Assembly (NCBI RefSeq): GCF_013373865.1 | Contig: NC_050476.1 | Location: 4,758,501-4,822,500, forward strand | Reading direction: 5' to 3' | DNA from: Monomorium pharaonis | Lineage: Eukaryota; Arthropoda; Insecta; Hymenoptera; Formicidae | DNA length: 64,000 nt | Part shown: positions 11,982-23,600 of the stretch, piece after piece | How the letters are laid out: the number at the start of each line of letters is the position of its first letter | How positions within the stretch are numbered: position 1 is the stretch's first letter | Translations under genes and position numbers: made by a program | The notes under the pieces: generated by a model | The model's input: the letters and a program-made list of their open reading frames with translations, nothing else | What the model was told of the DNA's origin: nothing | Database searches by the model: none

Positions 11982-12274
11982 GATATTCGCACGGTCTGTT
12001 CTTATTAAGTATAGTTTTTATTAACTACTTATATAGTTAAGTACAGTCTTAAAATATATATATGAACTAATCATAGAGATATTGAGCGTTTTCCAACAAG
12101 CGACACAGAGGACACAGTGTAACACGGTAAAGTATTTCATCCTTGTTGTTTATTAATGTTTATTAAACAAGAATGAAAAGATTCACTGTGTTACACTGTG
12201 TTCTTCTGTGCCGATTGCTGGACAACACCCATTAATTCAAGACGGTCTTGAAATAAGAACAGACTCTGAATATC
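11982..12274. mobile_element. Hairpin (MITE-like) inverted-repeat element
   Basis: The outer ends GATATTCGCACGGTCTG and its diverged complement near 12268-12274, and the inner arms ACACAGAGGACACAGTGTAA (about 12105) and TTACACTGTGTTCTTCTGTG (about 12192), face each other around a centre near 12165. Arms match at roughly 75-80% by eye. There is no ORF. It lies just upstream of the start codon of the secreted-protein gene and could overlap its promoter. Confidence 0.6.
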
Positions 12275-15200
12275 GACTCTTAAATAGACGGAAAACTTAA
12301 GAACGAAGCAGTGCGCATGTTAGTTTTTATTAAAGTAGAATGAGAAACATCTACATAATTATATTAAATAATAGATTTTCAATAAAAAAATATAATAAAT
12401 ATAATAAATAATAATCCCGACGTAGTTTCCGAAAGAGGACAAAGAAAATGATTACAGTATTTTACTTACAAGTTTACAAGATAACTAGTATGACATAAAA
12501 GTTATCGATCGGATAAAAATACATTGGTTTTCTTTGCACTTATTTTACTGATGTTAAAGGAAATTCGATTTTAAAGTGATAAAAATTTAAATAGAATGAA
12601 TACAAATAAAAGTTTAACCGATTTTCTTTAGACAATTAGCAACATAAGACGTTATATCTTTTGATAAATGTTTTTAAATAGGTATGATAAATAATATATA
12701 AATAGTAACAAATTTATTTGTATACAATAAATTAGATAATTGCAGTTTCATTGAAGCTCCCTAAATTTGGCAGATTTAATTGCAAGTAAGAACTTTAGTA
12801 GACTATATAAAGATACCATAGATTACCTTGAATTGCAAGCCAATTAAAACCGTCCAATTATACCAATTTATTATAGCCCACACGCTCTTTTCGCTCTTTA
12901 GGGTTATTACTCCGTATTTTGGATCGATAGCGTGGCAATTTACTTGGCAGCACGGCTAACCTCGGATTTATTACCATTTCGCACGTACAAGAATTAACGT
13001 GCAATTTAGCCATGATCAATTACTTTTAATTATAATAATAAACTGAAATATCGATAATTTTTTCAGGCAGTTGTTGCATTTATTGCAAAGAGAAAATTAT
13101 ATGAAAAAAAAGTATAATCTATAAAGCTTTATATGTGCTGTTTATTTTTTTGTATTAAATTTGTAAATATTAAATTTTTGAGAATAACAATTCCGTAAAA
13201 AACATTCAAATGATTTCTTTACATCATCATTGATAATAGAGAAATTATTGTATTCTATTTTAAATGTACGAGGATATAATATCTGCTCTAAAATAATTTG
13301 ATTAATATTATTATGAAGCAATGTTAATTAATTACGTTTTTTTTTTTCAAATTTTTCTGCGTTTCCTATTTTGTGGTATGTGCGAATAGCAGAAAACAAA
13401 ATCAATGTTAACGTTATGTCGACGATCATTTCGTGCAAACCAATGGAATTATCGAGATACCGTACAAAAAGGATTCTGAAGAAAGTTTCTTATTTGCACC
13501 AATAGAATGTATTGAATATATTTTTGCAATTCTATATATGAAAAATTAGATACTATGCTATATAAATGCAGAAATGCTACATATTTTTTTACATTTCCAT
13601 AGTGTGCATGGCAAACGATTATCTTTTTATTTGCAGTAAATTAGTGATAAATTTATCTTGAAATTTATATATCAAAAGATTTTTTAAATATTATAGATTT
13701 ACATGTGCGCCAATTTATGTTGCCAAATTACAATCATTATACATGGCAGTGTCGGCGCTTTTACGCGATACATTTTTCACAGAAGAATAAGAAAATATGA
13801 CAGTCGCGAAAGTGCATAGAGCGCAACGACCATCGTTTTCTGCCTCACTCAGCCGCGTCGCTTCTCCGCCCACGAGATTTCTCTAATTGAGCGCGATAAG
13901 ATCGCCGTCTGGAATCTTATTAACGGCACGGTCGCGACGTAACGAACGTCCGTAAAAAGGAACGGTTGGGGGTTGCGTTCGCATAAAATCACGTCGTAAA
14001 ATTACAGTTCCGTATCGCATTTACATCATAAATGTACATTGTGCTTCGGGTTACGCCTAGCGCGATGGGAAACTGTTTTATGTAATGTCATCTTCGACAA
14101 TTCGGAATATTGACATCAACATCCTCGTTACTTTCTATCTTCGTGCCCTTCTCAAGTTTCAGAAGCAGAAACTGCTAGCGTTAAATCACGGTTCCTCAAA
14201 ACGTAACGCGAAAAGTGTATGTTGCGCAATTGGGACAAGAAGTCAAGACGCACGCATATGACTTGAGTGCCATCGCACTTGAAAGAAATGGAATTAAAAG
14301 CTGATTATCCATAAAACATTATTCTGAGTGAATTTTTATTACTCTGGTGCTAATTCAAAATTTTTTTTTAAGTAGAGTTTTTGTATTAAGATTTTGATAG
14401 TTTAAAATCATATTTAATAAGATTTTTTAATATTAAAATAGTATCAGTATTTTAACATTTTAAAATCTATAAAATAACAAGTATAAATGCTTAATTGTGT
14501 TGGTGAATTTTCATCCAGCGTAATATTAACGTCAAAAAAAATATGATTACGTTTAATAACGTTATAGGAGGATTAACTTAAGAAATCTTTTTAAGTGCTT
14601 TTTATATTTTGGAAGGGATAAAAAGAGAATAGTGCAACAATTTGATAACAATACACTTCTTCGTGTACGTGGAAAGCCCTTTATGATTACCACTACATCT
14701 TTTACAATTTCCGAGAGGGAGCAATTGTGCGCTTTTCTTGAATGGTCCGCTGCTTGAAAAGAATTGCATCACAGTTAAACGAAGTGGTGTAGTCACCACG
14801 TATCTACATACGCTCATTATATAATCCTGTGTCAGCTGTAACGAATGTTTGTAAACGTAACATGTGCATCTCAGTTTATTCCTGTGTGCGTATTTTATGC
14901 GGCTGATTGAAGAAATCTCTCTTCCCTTTTACGCGCGGACTTCCTAGGCTATTAACTATGATTACCTGGCACGCAGCGTGTTAGATAACTCGGGATTTGC
15001 TCATCGACCGGCTGCGTGCCTCGATCAGCATGTAACACTTTTGCACACTCACAAGAAAATAAATGCAGCCGAGGCTTCACGCGAATGTCTGTCAGACTCA
15101 TAGAACGATGTGTTTGTCAGTCTTCACGTTTGTCTAATCGATCTTGATTGCATAGGCGATATTGAACGTGTTCCCGTTCCATGACCAATCGATTTTCGCG

Positions 15201-17301
15201 ACCATAACGATACTGTAATGATAAAGTATAGTTTGCTTACAATGCTCGTTGTGGCACCTAAACAAAGGCACGCCGTCGTCGCTCCCTGCGATTTCGCCAA
15301 ATTGCATCGGGCGTGCGGACGATGCATTTCTCGATGCATACGTAACGAGCAAGCGTGGACGGTCTCTCTTGTCTCAGGAGCGCCAACTTCCTTGGATTTT
15401 GAGATCGTTCGTGTGCTCGCGGCAGTCGCTTTCAGTTTCTAGCCTACTATGCGCGGCGGAAGCGGACTCAGCACGCGGAAATGAGTCTAGGGCGTGGTGA
15501 AACGAAGGCGCTATCCGATCGTACGATATCGGGACGACAACGAAAGTAAGGCGCCAGGGAAAAGAAGGAGAGCCGCGAGAACGAGCGAATGATGGTGGTA
15601 TCACCGAAGTTGAATATCTCTCGTGCGACTCGTGTCTCTCGAGCCGGCTCGGTTTACACGGCGTAACCGCGTATTAACGAGATATATACCATCGTCGGGA
15701 CGAATCATGCGCTGCCGCAGGATGGTCGTACATAGTGGTATACATAAGATGCACGTAGGTGGAGAAACTCGTATAGAGGTGTACAGGTCTATAACCGTGG
15801 GAGGCAATTAGGTCTGCGTCCTATTACCGCAGAGTTATCCTACCTATACACTCGTGGTGGACACACGTAACGTATCGTGCAGGAAAGTTTGGAGATGATA
15901 CAAACCTGGAAACGAAAGCGAACGCAATTTGTTTAGTAACTTTTTTATTTATTTTTTATTTTTAGTAACTTTTGCGGGGGAAAAAAATGCGAGGAAGTCT
16001 ATTAATTCTAACGATACCGATTTACGTTCGGAGTAATGTAGTTATATCTATATAGAAATGTCTAACTAAATTAGCAATCGAGTCATTAAATTGAGAAACG
16101 CACAACGCCGTCAAGATTTATCGTCGTTTATATGTAATTTATGCGAATTTCTTGGATCTCTCGGCATGAACACGTTCATGATTAATCGATAAAATAGAAT
16201 ATTAAATGCAATTAAATAAAATGATAGGCTTAGTATTTTGCAATTGATAGGCTGCATCTGATATGCGTATATATTAAAATCATTTATTCAACTACTTCCC
16301 CACCAATTTACATAAGAAATATTAGTGTGTATACGTGACATAATTTAAAGAAACTACATATTTCGGAATGTTACGCGTAATAAAAGCAAACTCGCATGTA
16401 AAAGCCTGTTTAAGACGCCGATATATCTATCCATAAATTTGATAATATCGGACAAATGTCGTAAACGCGTTTGCGCGTAAACGTAGCGTTTCGAAATCGC
16501 GCGACTGTTTGGCAACAGCTCCTTCCGATTTTTTCACACTTCCTACCGCGTCCCAGGAATGATCGCCGAACGATCGGTGCCAGCCCTAAAAAGTCTAACA
16601 ACGCAGTTGATCGCGCCGCGGCCGATTTCTTGTGGCGCAAGGCGCGCATACGTTGCGCACGATAGCGCGTGATGCGTGTGTCGAAAGTGTCCGCAAGATT
16701 AATCTCCCAGGGAGAGAGAGAGGCGAGAGAATATTCGCGGATATTTATCGCGAATATTTCGCACACTTTGACATTTAAGTCTTGCGCTTTTCTTCCCCCC
16801 TTCCGCCGGCCGTCCGTTTACTTTAACGATCCCTACGCGAGCGATGCTTTTTCTATGCGGTACACATATGCCGCTTATGGTGAAACAGGTGTATCTCTCT
16901 TGGCGCAACTCGCGTAATATCAAGGAGTGAAAGTTTCCTAGCAATTCCTCATAATCGCATAACGTGTCCGGCTAATACGTCTCTCAGCCGCTTCCTCTCC
17001 AGCCCTCCCAACATCATTCGAGTGTTTCGTAAGCAGTCGTATTACGTAAAAAAAAACATTTTATTTATTTTTACATTTACGGGGTGTATAATACAATTCG
17101 AGAATAGGATCACGAAGAATACAATATTTGCGCATCGTATTGACTTCTACTAGAACGATGTGGCAACTTCTGCCGGTCGCTCCTCGATCCTTCGACGATC
17201 GATCCTTCGAATAGATCTCCTATAGTCTCCTGGGCTACGAGCCGTCAAACAAAGGGGGAAGACGATGAAGAGTCTTCGCTTCTCGTCGTGCTAGTTTTTC
17301 C
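12275..17301. other. Intergenic region, no gene supported
   Basis: This stretch lies between the secreted-protein gene and the first Vajk-like gene, both on the minus strand. The first part (to about 13.7 kb) is strongly AT-rich. From about 13.75 to 16.9 kb GC-richer patches appear (13.8-14.0, 15.25-15.8, 16.45-16.9 kb). They carry several overlapping open frames on both strands with no recognisable domains and basic, Ser/Arg-rich translations, so I treat them as composition artefacts or regulatory DNA. Confidence 0.5.
17060..17069 (-). terminator. Poly(A) signal of Vajk-like gene A
   Basis: Plus-strand TTTATTTATT reads AATAAATAAA on the minus strand, about 235 nt beyond the stop codon of the gene ending at 17302. 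No other good signal is nearer. Confidence 0.5.
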
Positions 17302-18639
17302 TCAATGATATCCGCCGAAATCAAAGTCGTGACCGCTAAATCCGCCCAAGTCACCGCCGCCAAAACCGCCGTCGTCGTGATGACCCTTAACGATCACGGG
17401 ATAAGGCTCTTTGACGACTACGGGTACCTTGACTGGATAGGGCACTGGTTTCGATATTTCGACCGGGACCTTGACTGGTACCTTGACCGGGTAGGGTACC
17501 TTGACGGGCACCTTCACTGGTACTTTGACTGGGTAGGGCACTGGCTTCTCCACCGGGTAGGGCACGTGCTTCGTGACTTCTACTGGGTAAGGTTGTGGCA
17601 CGTGGACCGGATAAGGGCGGTCGACGGGTACTTTGACCGGCACCTTCACCGGATAGGGCACGTGTTTCGTGACTTCTACCGGATACGGATGTGGTACCGG
17701 CACGTGCTTCGTGACCGTCACTGCTTTAATGTGATCAGTAGAGATTATTTCGTGGCCGCCGCTCAGACCGCCTCCGAGTCCACCGCCAAGTCCACCGCCA
17801 AGTCCACCGCCTAAACCATGGCCGTCAAAACCTCCGAAATCACCCAGGCTCAGCTCCAATCCGCGCTTTGATTTTTCATCCTTGGGTTTAGCACTAGATT
17901 CGGTCTTCTCAGCTACGACCGATAATACTAGGCCGCACAGGAGTATCACCTGCCGAAAACGTGAAAATAAATGAGTGTCTTTGTTTCATCAATCATTTGA
18001 TAAGTTTTGATATTACTAATGATTGCGAAATTTGTGAAGGATTTTGTATCGTTATATTGTTAATTGCTATCGTGATCTATCTGAGATTGGTATTGTCATA
18101 TTTGTTAATGAGATAATATAATTTATGAATTTTTTAGACATATCGAAAAATATTTACACTTTTTAATCACAACACTGTTTTAACAAAAATGTTTCGGCAC
18201 TAAAGACATTCATTGTAAAATTAAAAAATTAAAACATTTTTTTAATTGTTAGATTTTAAAAGATATTAAAAAAATTTTTTTATTCTAATTTTTTTAACAA
18301 TTGTAAAATAAAAATGTTAGTAATTAAATTTAGAGCATATGTAATGACGCTGCATAATTTCGTTAAAATTTTAAGTGTAATGTGATATGTTTTCTGTCTT
18401 GGCAACGATTTTAAAAGGTATGCAGGAAATCTTTAATGATTTCGAGCTTGGTATATGACATAGGAATCCCCAAGTTAAAATTTGCTTTCAAGGCTATTCA
18501 TATTTATTAGGAAATAGATCGCTTGAAAATGAGAGACGCGTTGTAGACTCTGTTAAATACGGATCGTACTTCTACAAGCGATTCGAGCGGCTGTCTTATT
18601 CACGGAGCTACTCACTTTCAGCTTGTCGGTGCTGTTCAT
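17302..18639 (-). CDS. Vajk-like cuticle protein A (Gly-rich, VPV/YPV repeats), two exons, complete
   Basis: Exon 1 is 18616-18639 (8 codons, MNSTDKLK) and exon 2 is 17302-17949, joined in phase 0 through a 666-nt GT-AG intron, 223 aa in total. The order is: signal peptide with VILLCGLVLSVVA and likely cleavage before EK; a short charged spacer ending in KSKR; GLELSLG; a Gly-rich tract (GLGGG repeats); a long domain of VPVKVP, PYPVEV and TKHVPYPV units; and a Gly/His/Asp tail. This architecture resembles the Vajk cuticular proteins that neighbour nimrod genes in insects; that assignment is from memory of the family. It is probably secreted by epidermis into cuticle. An upstream in-frame ATG at 18672 lies 5' of the predicted transcription start, so I chose the ATG at 18639. 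Gene B, in divergent orientation 6.5 kb away, is its paralogue. Confidence 0.85.
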
Positions 18640-18658
18640 GTTGGTCGGCAGTGAGCAC

Positions 18659-18692
18659 ACTGGTACCGCCATGGTCTACCCTCGCTTTTATA
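18659..18692 (-). promoter_or_regulatory. Core promoter of Vajk-like gene A (TATA box and CCAGT initiator)
   Basis: On the minus strand TATAAAA (18692-18686) is followed about 30 nt later by CCAGTGTGC (from 18663), which fits the arthropod initiator. The predicted start at about 18661 gives a 5' UTR of about 22 nt before the ATG at 18639. The CAGTGTGC string recurs at the start site of gene B. Confidence 0.75.
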
Positions 18693-19487
18693 GGGGACGC
18701 AACGGCGTGTCCACTGGATAACTCGAGCGTGCCGATGAAATTGTCGACGGGTAGGAAGTTAAGAGAAGGAAAGGAAGACAACCGCACCATGGACGACGCT
18801 TTTCTTCGTCTCCCTTTGTCTTTGCGTCTGTTTTTCTTTATTTTTCTTTTCCTTGACCGTCTTGTCGCGTTTTCGAGTTCATTTAATTCGAGGTAGAAAC
18901 GCGTTCCTGCAATAAAAATTGATAAAGATCCGTATTATTCGATATTCTCGAGTGGCCATTTTTTGCGTAAGCTTTGTTCTTGATAATAGTAATGCGTATC
19001 AATAGACGAAGATAAGTAATTCATAAATGATTATTATTAAATGTATTTTTATTTTAACAATTTTTTAATTTATTAAAACTAAAACATAATAATATCAAGT
19101 TATCTATATTTTAATAAATATATGTGTTACATTTTCATAGAATGTTTTAATACTTTATAATAATATGTATAATACACAAAAGATTTAGCTACTTTTTTAA
19201 TAAAAAAGTTGTGCAATTTTTCAAATTTTAATTAATTGATTTGATAAATTTTTGTCAATATGTCTTTTTATGATCACATAATAGTCTTCATTATAAAACA
19301 GATTGATACAAAAATAAAATGGTGAATATTACGCATCAATTATTAGTGTAGTTTAATTGATGCTCTTCCGTGTTCTGTGCTGTCGAAAGCTTCATAAATA
19401 TTAAAAGCTAAATTAATTCGAGAAGAGAGAATTGAAATTTTTCGACATTACGAGAGTATTTGTTTTTTTTTCTCTCTATTGTACGGA
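18693..19487. other. Upstream region of Vajk-like gene A, no gene
   Basis: GC-richer up to about 18.9 kb, then strongly AT-rich. No coding signal. It probably contains proximal regulatory DNA for gene A. Confidence 0.4.
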
Positions 19488-19519
19488 TATATAAACGCGT
19501 TGAAACATTTGCATTCAGT
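19488..19519 (+). promoter_or_regulatory. TATA box and TCAGT initiator of an unassigned transcript
   Basis: TATATAAA at 19488-19495 is followed by ATTCAGTCTC, with TCAGT at 19515-19519. The spacing from TATA to the initiator A is about 29 nt, the standard distance. This is the third such promoter in the 18-25 kb interval and is followed by an ATG at 19569. Confidence 0.6.
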
Positions 19520-19568
19520 CTCAACTTGTTCGAATTTAATATACTCGTCTGATTTCCATAGTCATAGC

Positions 19569-19734
19569 ATGTTCAACGTATTATCTCTTTTCTACAGTTT
19601 TGTATGCCGCGACATTTGTCGCCAAGAAGAAGATAGCCGTTGTTACCAGCCGTGAAATTAAAGAGAATGATTTGAAGACGTTACAGCCGCTACTGCCGCC
19701 CGGTTTAATAAGAAGTTGTAGGGAAACTCGTTAA
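19569..19734 (+). pseudogene. Small secreted-type ORF, apparently frameshifted
   Basis: The first ATG (19569) after the promoter starts MFNVLSLFYS and stops after 28 codons. From 19597, in the +1 frame, a 45-codon frame continues as VLYAATFVAKKKIAVVTSRE and runs to TAA at 19732-19734. Together the two frames look like one signal peptide and a short basic mature peptide broken by one extra base near 19595-19597. A 19-nt intron is not plausible. It may be a pseudogene, a sequencing or assembly indel, or the ATG exon may be spliced at AAC|GTATTA (after 19577) to a distant exon. I do not recognise the family. Confidence 0.35.
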
Positions 19735-19806
19735 CGCGACCGAATAAAATTCTTGCATACCGAAATAATTTTCGCCGCGAAATGTAGAGACCCGGTTTCG
19801 TTCGGC

Positions 19807-20292
19807 TTATAATGGCGGCACGATTTTTGGTTTATCACACGTAGCTCCCGTGGGCACAGTTAATCTCGGAATGACTTTGTACCTCGATCTCGGTTCGAAG
19901 GGTATTAGAATACTCGCGTATCCATGGTTTATCAGGGTTATCGGTACGAATAAATTTCCATACATCTGAATTTGGATTTCCATATTTGAATCCGAAAATA
20001 TTGATTTGACTTCTAGCCTGATAGGAGCGTGTTTCGAGAGGCCGAGCGTTTCGCTCCCTCTTGACTGACCGTCGATCGAACCGCAGCGAAAATCGGGAGA
20101 GCGATGTATGCGATAGTTTCCACTTGATCTATATTCGGGGATTAAATTGTTTCCAATGAATTTGTAGTAATTCACTATAGAGATCGTAATCTGCTCCGAA
20201 ATCCGACAATCGATCGATTTCAGGTGTGTTGAAAGCATCAGCTTTTTTTTTATTCGAAAGTTTTTTCGTGGGCAATTATTTTTCAATAGCAA
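19807..20292 (-). CDS. Unassigned 161-codon open frame
   Basis: An open frame on the minus strand with no recognised domain. Its C-terminal half (for example MYGNLFVPITLINHGY, then FEPRSRYKVIPRLTVPTG) looks more protein-like than most chance frames in this AT-rich region. The N-terminal part is Lys-rich and may lie outside a real exon. It has no signal peptide and no nearby TATA box on its strand. It is tail-to-tail with the broken plus-strand ORF at 19569. It could equally be chance. Confidence 0.25.
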   Translation of the reverse strand: MLLKNNCPRKNFRIKKKLMLSTHLKSIDCRISEQITISIVNYYKFIGNNLIPEYRSSGNYRIHRSPDFRCGSIDGQSRGSETLGLSKHAPIRLEVKSIFSDSNMEIQIQMYGNLFVPITLINHGYASILIPFEPRSRYKVIPRLTVPTGATCDKPKIVPPL

Positions 20293-20604
20293 CTTATTGA
20301 AAATGATTTTTCTTATTAATTTGCTGCGAAATTTTCACTCGAAGGGTTTTCTTGGAAGATATGTATTGTATCATCGACTATTGAGCGGCAACAGAAAAAT
20401 CTGTGCTACACAGAAGGTAGTGGCGAGCGTTAATTAGCCGAAACATTGCTTCTGGCTAATCGACAATTGCGCGAGCGTGCGTGACGGGTAGCTATTAATT
20501 TCTGAAGCCGCAAGTCTAATTCATTGAATTCAAAACTAATGACACGCGCTGGTGTCAGGATAGCTAATTTTCCGCGGTTATTTCTACTCTAAACCGGCTA
20601 TCCG

Positions 20605-20674
20605 CTATATATATATATATATATATATGTACATATATATTATATACATATATGTATATGTATATGTATATATG
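20605..20674. repeat. (AT)n / (TATG)n microsatellite
   Basis: An almost pure AT dinucleotide run passes into interrupted TATG and TATA units. No other function is seen. Confidence 0.9.
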
Positions 20675-23600
20675 TTTTTATTGAGCAGTAGCGAGAGAGG
20701 CTCGCCGATCGAAAATTAATCGAAAATTATTATACAAACTGCTGCGCGCTTTAAACTTATTTTAATGTATAATGTATTACATGTCTACATAACATACATG
20801 TATAATAAATCTATTTATTCATATTATACGAATTAATAAGTCAGTTATGCACTAATTATATGATATTATTAATTACATTATTAATGCACTTAATGTATTT
20901 GTATTATTAACACGATATAAAAACATTAGGAGTAGTTAGACGTAACATGTAGATTTGATATGTTAATATTGAACAATGTTCGATCAAAATGATTGAAATC
21001 TCGTTACGAAACTTTTTCGCAGACGTTTTTGTTCGTCGCGATGCTAAGTATGCCTACGTAACACTTTAGTTCTCTCTCAGGTTAAACTTCTCTGTGCACT
21101 TATTGTGTCATAAGTGGCTTTGCGCAAAATATTATTACGTTCTGACTTACATATACTAGCCGCGCGATTTTAATTACGAAGTTATTTGCTTCGAAAGTCT
21201 TCCTGCAGCAAGAATAACATCAGGAAACTGTTGAGCCTACCTACCCAAGCGCGCGCCATATATACGAATAGCAGATTAAATCTATCGCGGTGAAAACTTC
21301 AGCCTGGTTTTTTTTCTTTTATTGTTCGAACGATTGTATTAACATTGCGTATACGGAACTTCGCGAAGTACACTGACCGATTACATTTGCCGGATATAAT
21401 GCAAACGACACGTGCTCGTACTGAAGGTGGCGAACCCGGCGATCGTATACTTTCTACCAATCACCCGATATTTATGAGGCCGCAATTATATAAATTTTGA
21501 CATATTCCACTTCCTTTCCACAAATCTCGAGTAGAAAGGTTTTTCAGAAAACCACGAAAACTATTTGCTATTGACCTCGTACGTGACGCAAACCAAACTC
21601 TTGTGCGTTATGTGTAGATTAATCCTTCGCATGTGAGCACCTACGTCTAATGCCAACTTAAATGTCTGCATCTAGTGTACCTTTTCCTTGCCAAAGTTCA
21701 TTAGAATCATAAAGTCGCCGTCATTAATTTAATCAACGTGGTATTTTTCTAAGAGTTAGTCGGCGCAAATTGATTTTGCGGAAAGCCATCTTTGCGGCCA
21801 TCCTTGAGAAGCCGTGATGTGAACTTTCGAATGGCGACCCTTATCTCCGCAGAATTTTTTTCCCCTCGAAGTTCGAGTTGCCTGAACTTTAGACCGCAGA
21901 GAGGGCGGCGTATAAATGCGCCCTAAGTGCACCAGTGGATTCTCGCGCGTTACGAGACGACAGTGCGGGCGGACGTCGTCGGCAACGGGATTTTCGCGTA
22001 GTCTGCATTTCTGCTTCACCGACCGCAAGCGTAACCTTATGCAATAATGGGAAAGGCTTTGGAGTCAGCCAGACCGCGGCTCTCATGAATATATGGATAG
22101 ATGTTCTCGCTCAGGGTGTTTATCAAGCCGTTTTCTAGTTACGTCTTTCTCATTCTCGCGACACCCATCGCCCATCGAACACGAACACAATTTGCGCCTT
22201 AGAGAGATGAAAGAGAGTTTTTAGTTTTATTTAGGACGGTCTTGAGATTTTAGTTCCTTCTAGAAGGTATCTCAGTACACGCCTCGTGTCTCGCGGCGAT
22301 TGTGGGTTTATGAATTTTCATTTTTGCTTATATTATATACTTACTTTTCTTTTTCTTTTTACTGCACGTGTATGATAATACGATTAGTAAGCGTATATAT
22401 TTTACGCATGGTTAATTTTATGAATATTTACGAATCTTTGGATATTGCAAATATTTGCATTGATTTTTTTTATGATTAATCTACGCACCAAAATAGAAGT
22501 GTTTACGTATTACTCTTAGAAATAAGGTAAGACGCAGTTCAATCATTAAAATACAAGCTAGCGATTTTAAAAGAACGTAGGTAATAGCGGCAAAAACTGC
22601 TTGCGTAAGTAATGGACGCTTATAAATGAAATTATAAGTAGGCTAGCCTAAAAAGATTGTACAGATTATAAAATGCTTTATTGGGCTGCCAAAGAAACGG
22701 TTGAATAAGAAACTGATATTCGACACTCTCTCTTTTATTCGTCTTTTTTTTATTTATTAAACTAGAGCGTGCAGTACAAATTATACATTGAATATATTAT
22801 AGTATATTTTTAATTTTTTTATAATTATTTCATTAATGCATAATGGTACCTTAGAAAAAAAGGAATTAAATTAATGGTACAAGAAAGCGAAGTGTAATAG
22901 TAGATATATAAGAAAAGTGGATTATAATTGTAATAATTAACTAGAGAGAAGTGAAGATTAACACATCATATATCGCATCATATGCAATGTAGTTGTTCAA
23001 TTATCACGCGCGTTTCAGTCGAGAGAGTTCAATATATTGAATAAAAATTTAACTCGGTTAAATGAATTCGTAATGAGCCTATTTTCATTAAATGAAATCT
23101 GTAGTGACCGATGCATTAAATAATCGATACTACTGTTTACTGAATAATGCAAATGATCGCAGTGCATTGAAACTTTGCGATGGCTGTGCGAAATGTAAAT
23201 ATTTATTTGATATTCATATTACGTATTACATCTGCCCTATAATTATACGACCAGTACATTAAATGAAACGTCATTATTGCATATTTCTTGCGCTAGTAAT
23301 AATTTTCAAATAAAATATTATCTATAAGTAAGACCTTTTCTAAAGGTGTCATCAGAACATGTTTACCTAGAATTACATTGGTTCACCTAGCTGCCAATAA
23401 AATGTCACTTGGTAATGATACAAGTAAAAGTTTAATGGCAAATTATATCCCTGAATTGATTATGAAAGTAGTTTTCATAAAAAGTCACTGCGTCAATGAC
23501 TTAAAGCTGTATATGTGTCTTTGTAAGATCTGATAACTGTAAATTAAAATCAAACCATATAGCGTCGAAAAAATGGGAAAAACATTGCCTTTATTTCGAC

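Noticed and set aside
16410..16766. 118-codon minus-strand frame in a GC-rich patch
   Set aside because: Arg/Ser/Ala-rich composition, overlapping frames on the other strand, no domain and no splice-supported neighbours.
17305..17814. 169-codon plus-strand frame over Vajk-like gene A
   Set aside because: A shadow of the VPV/YPV and Gly repeats on the opposite strand.
18616..18672. Upstream ATG (18672) as start of gene A
   Set aside because: It lies upstream of the predicted transcription start at about 18661; the ATG at 18639 matches the UTR length of gene B.
21911..21940. TATAAAT followed by CCAGT as a possible fourth promoter
   Set aside because: The spacing of about 22 nt is too short for a standard TATA-initiator pair, and no plausible exon follows.
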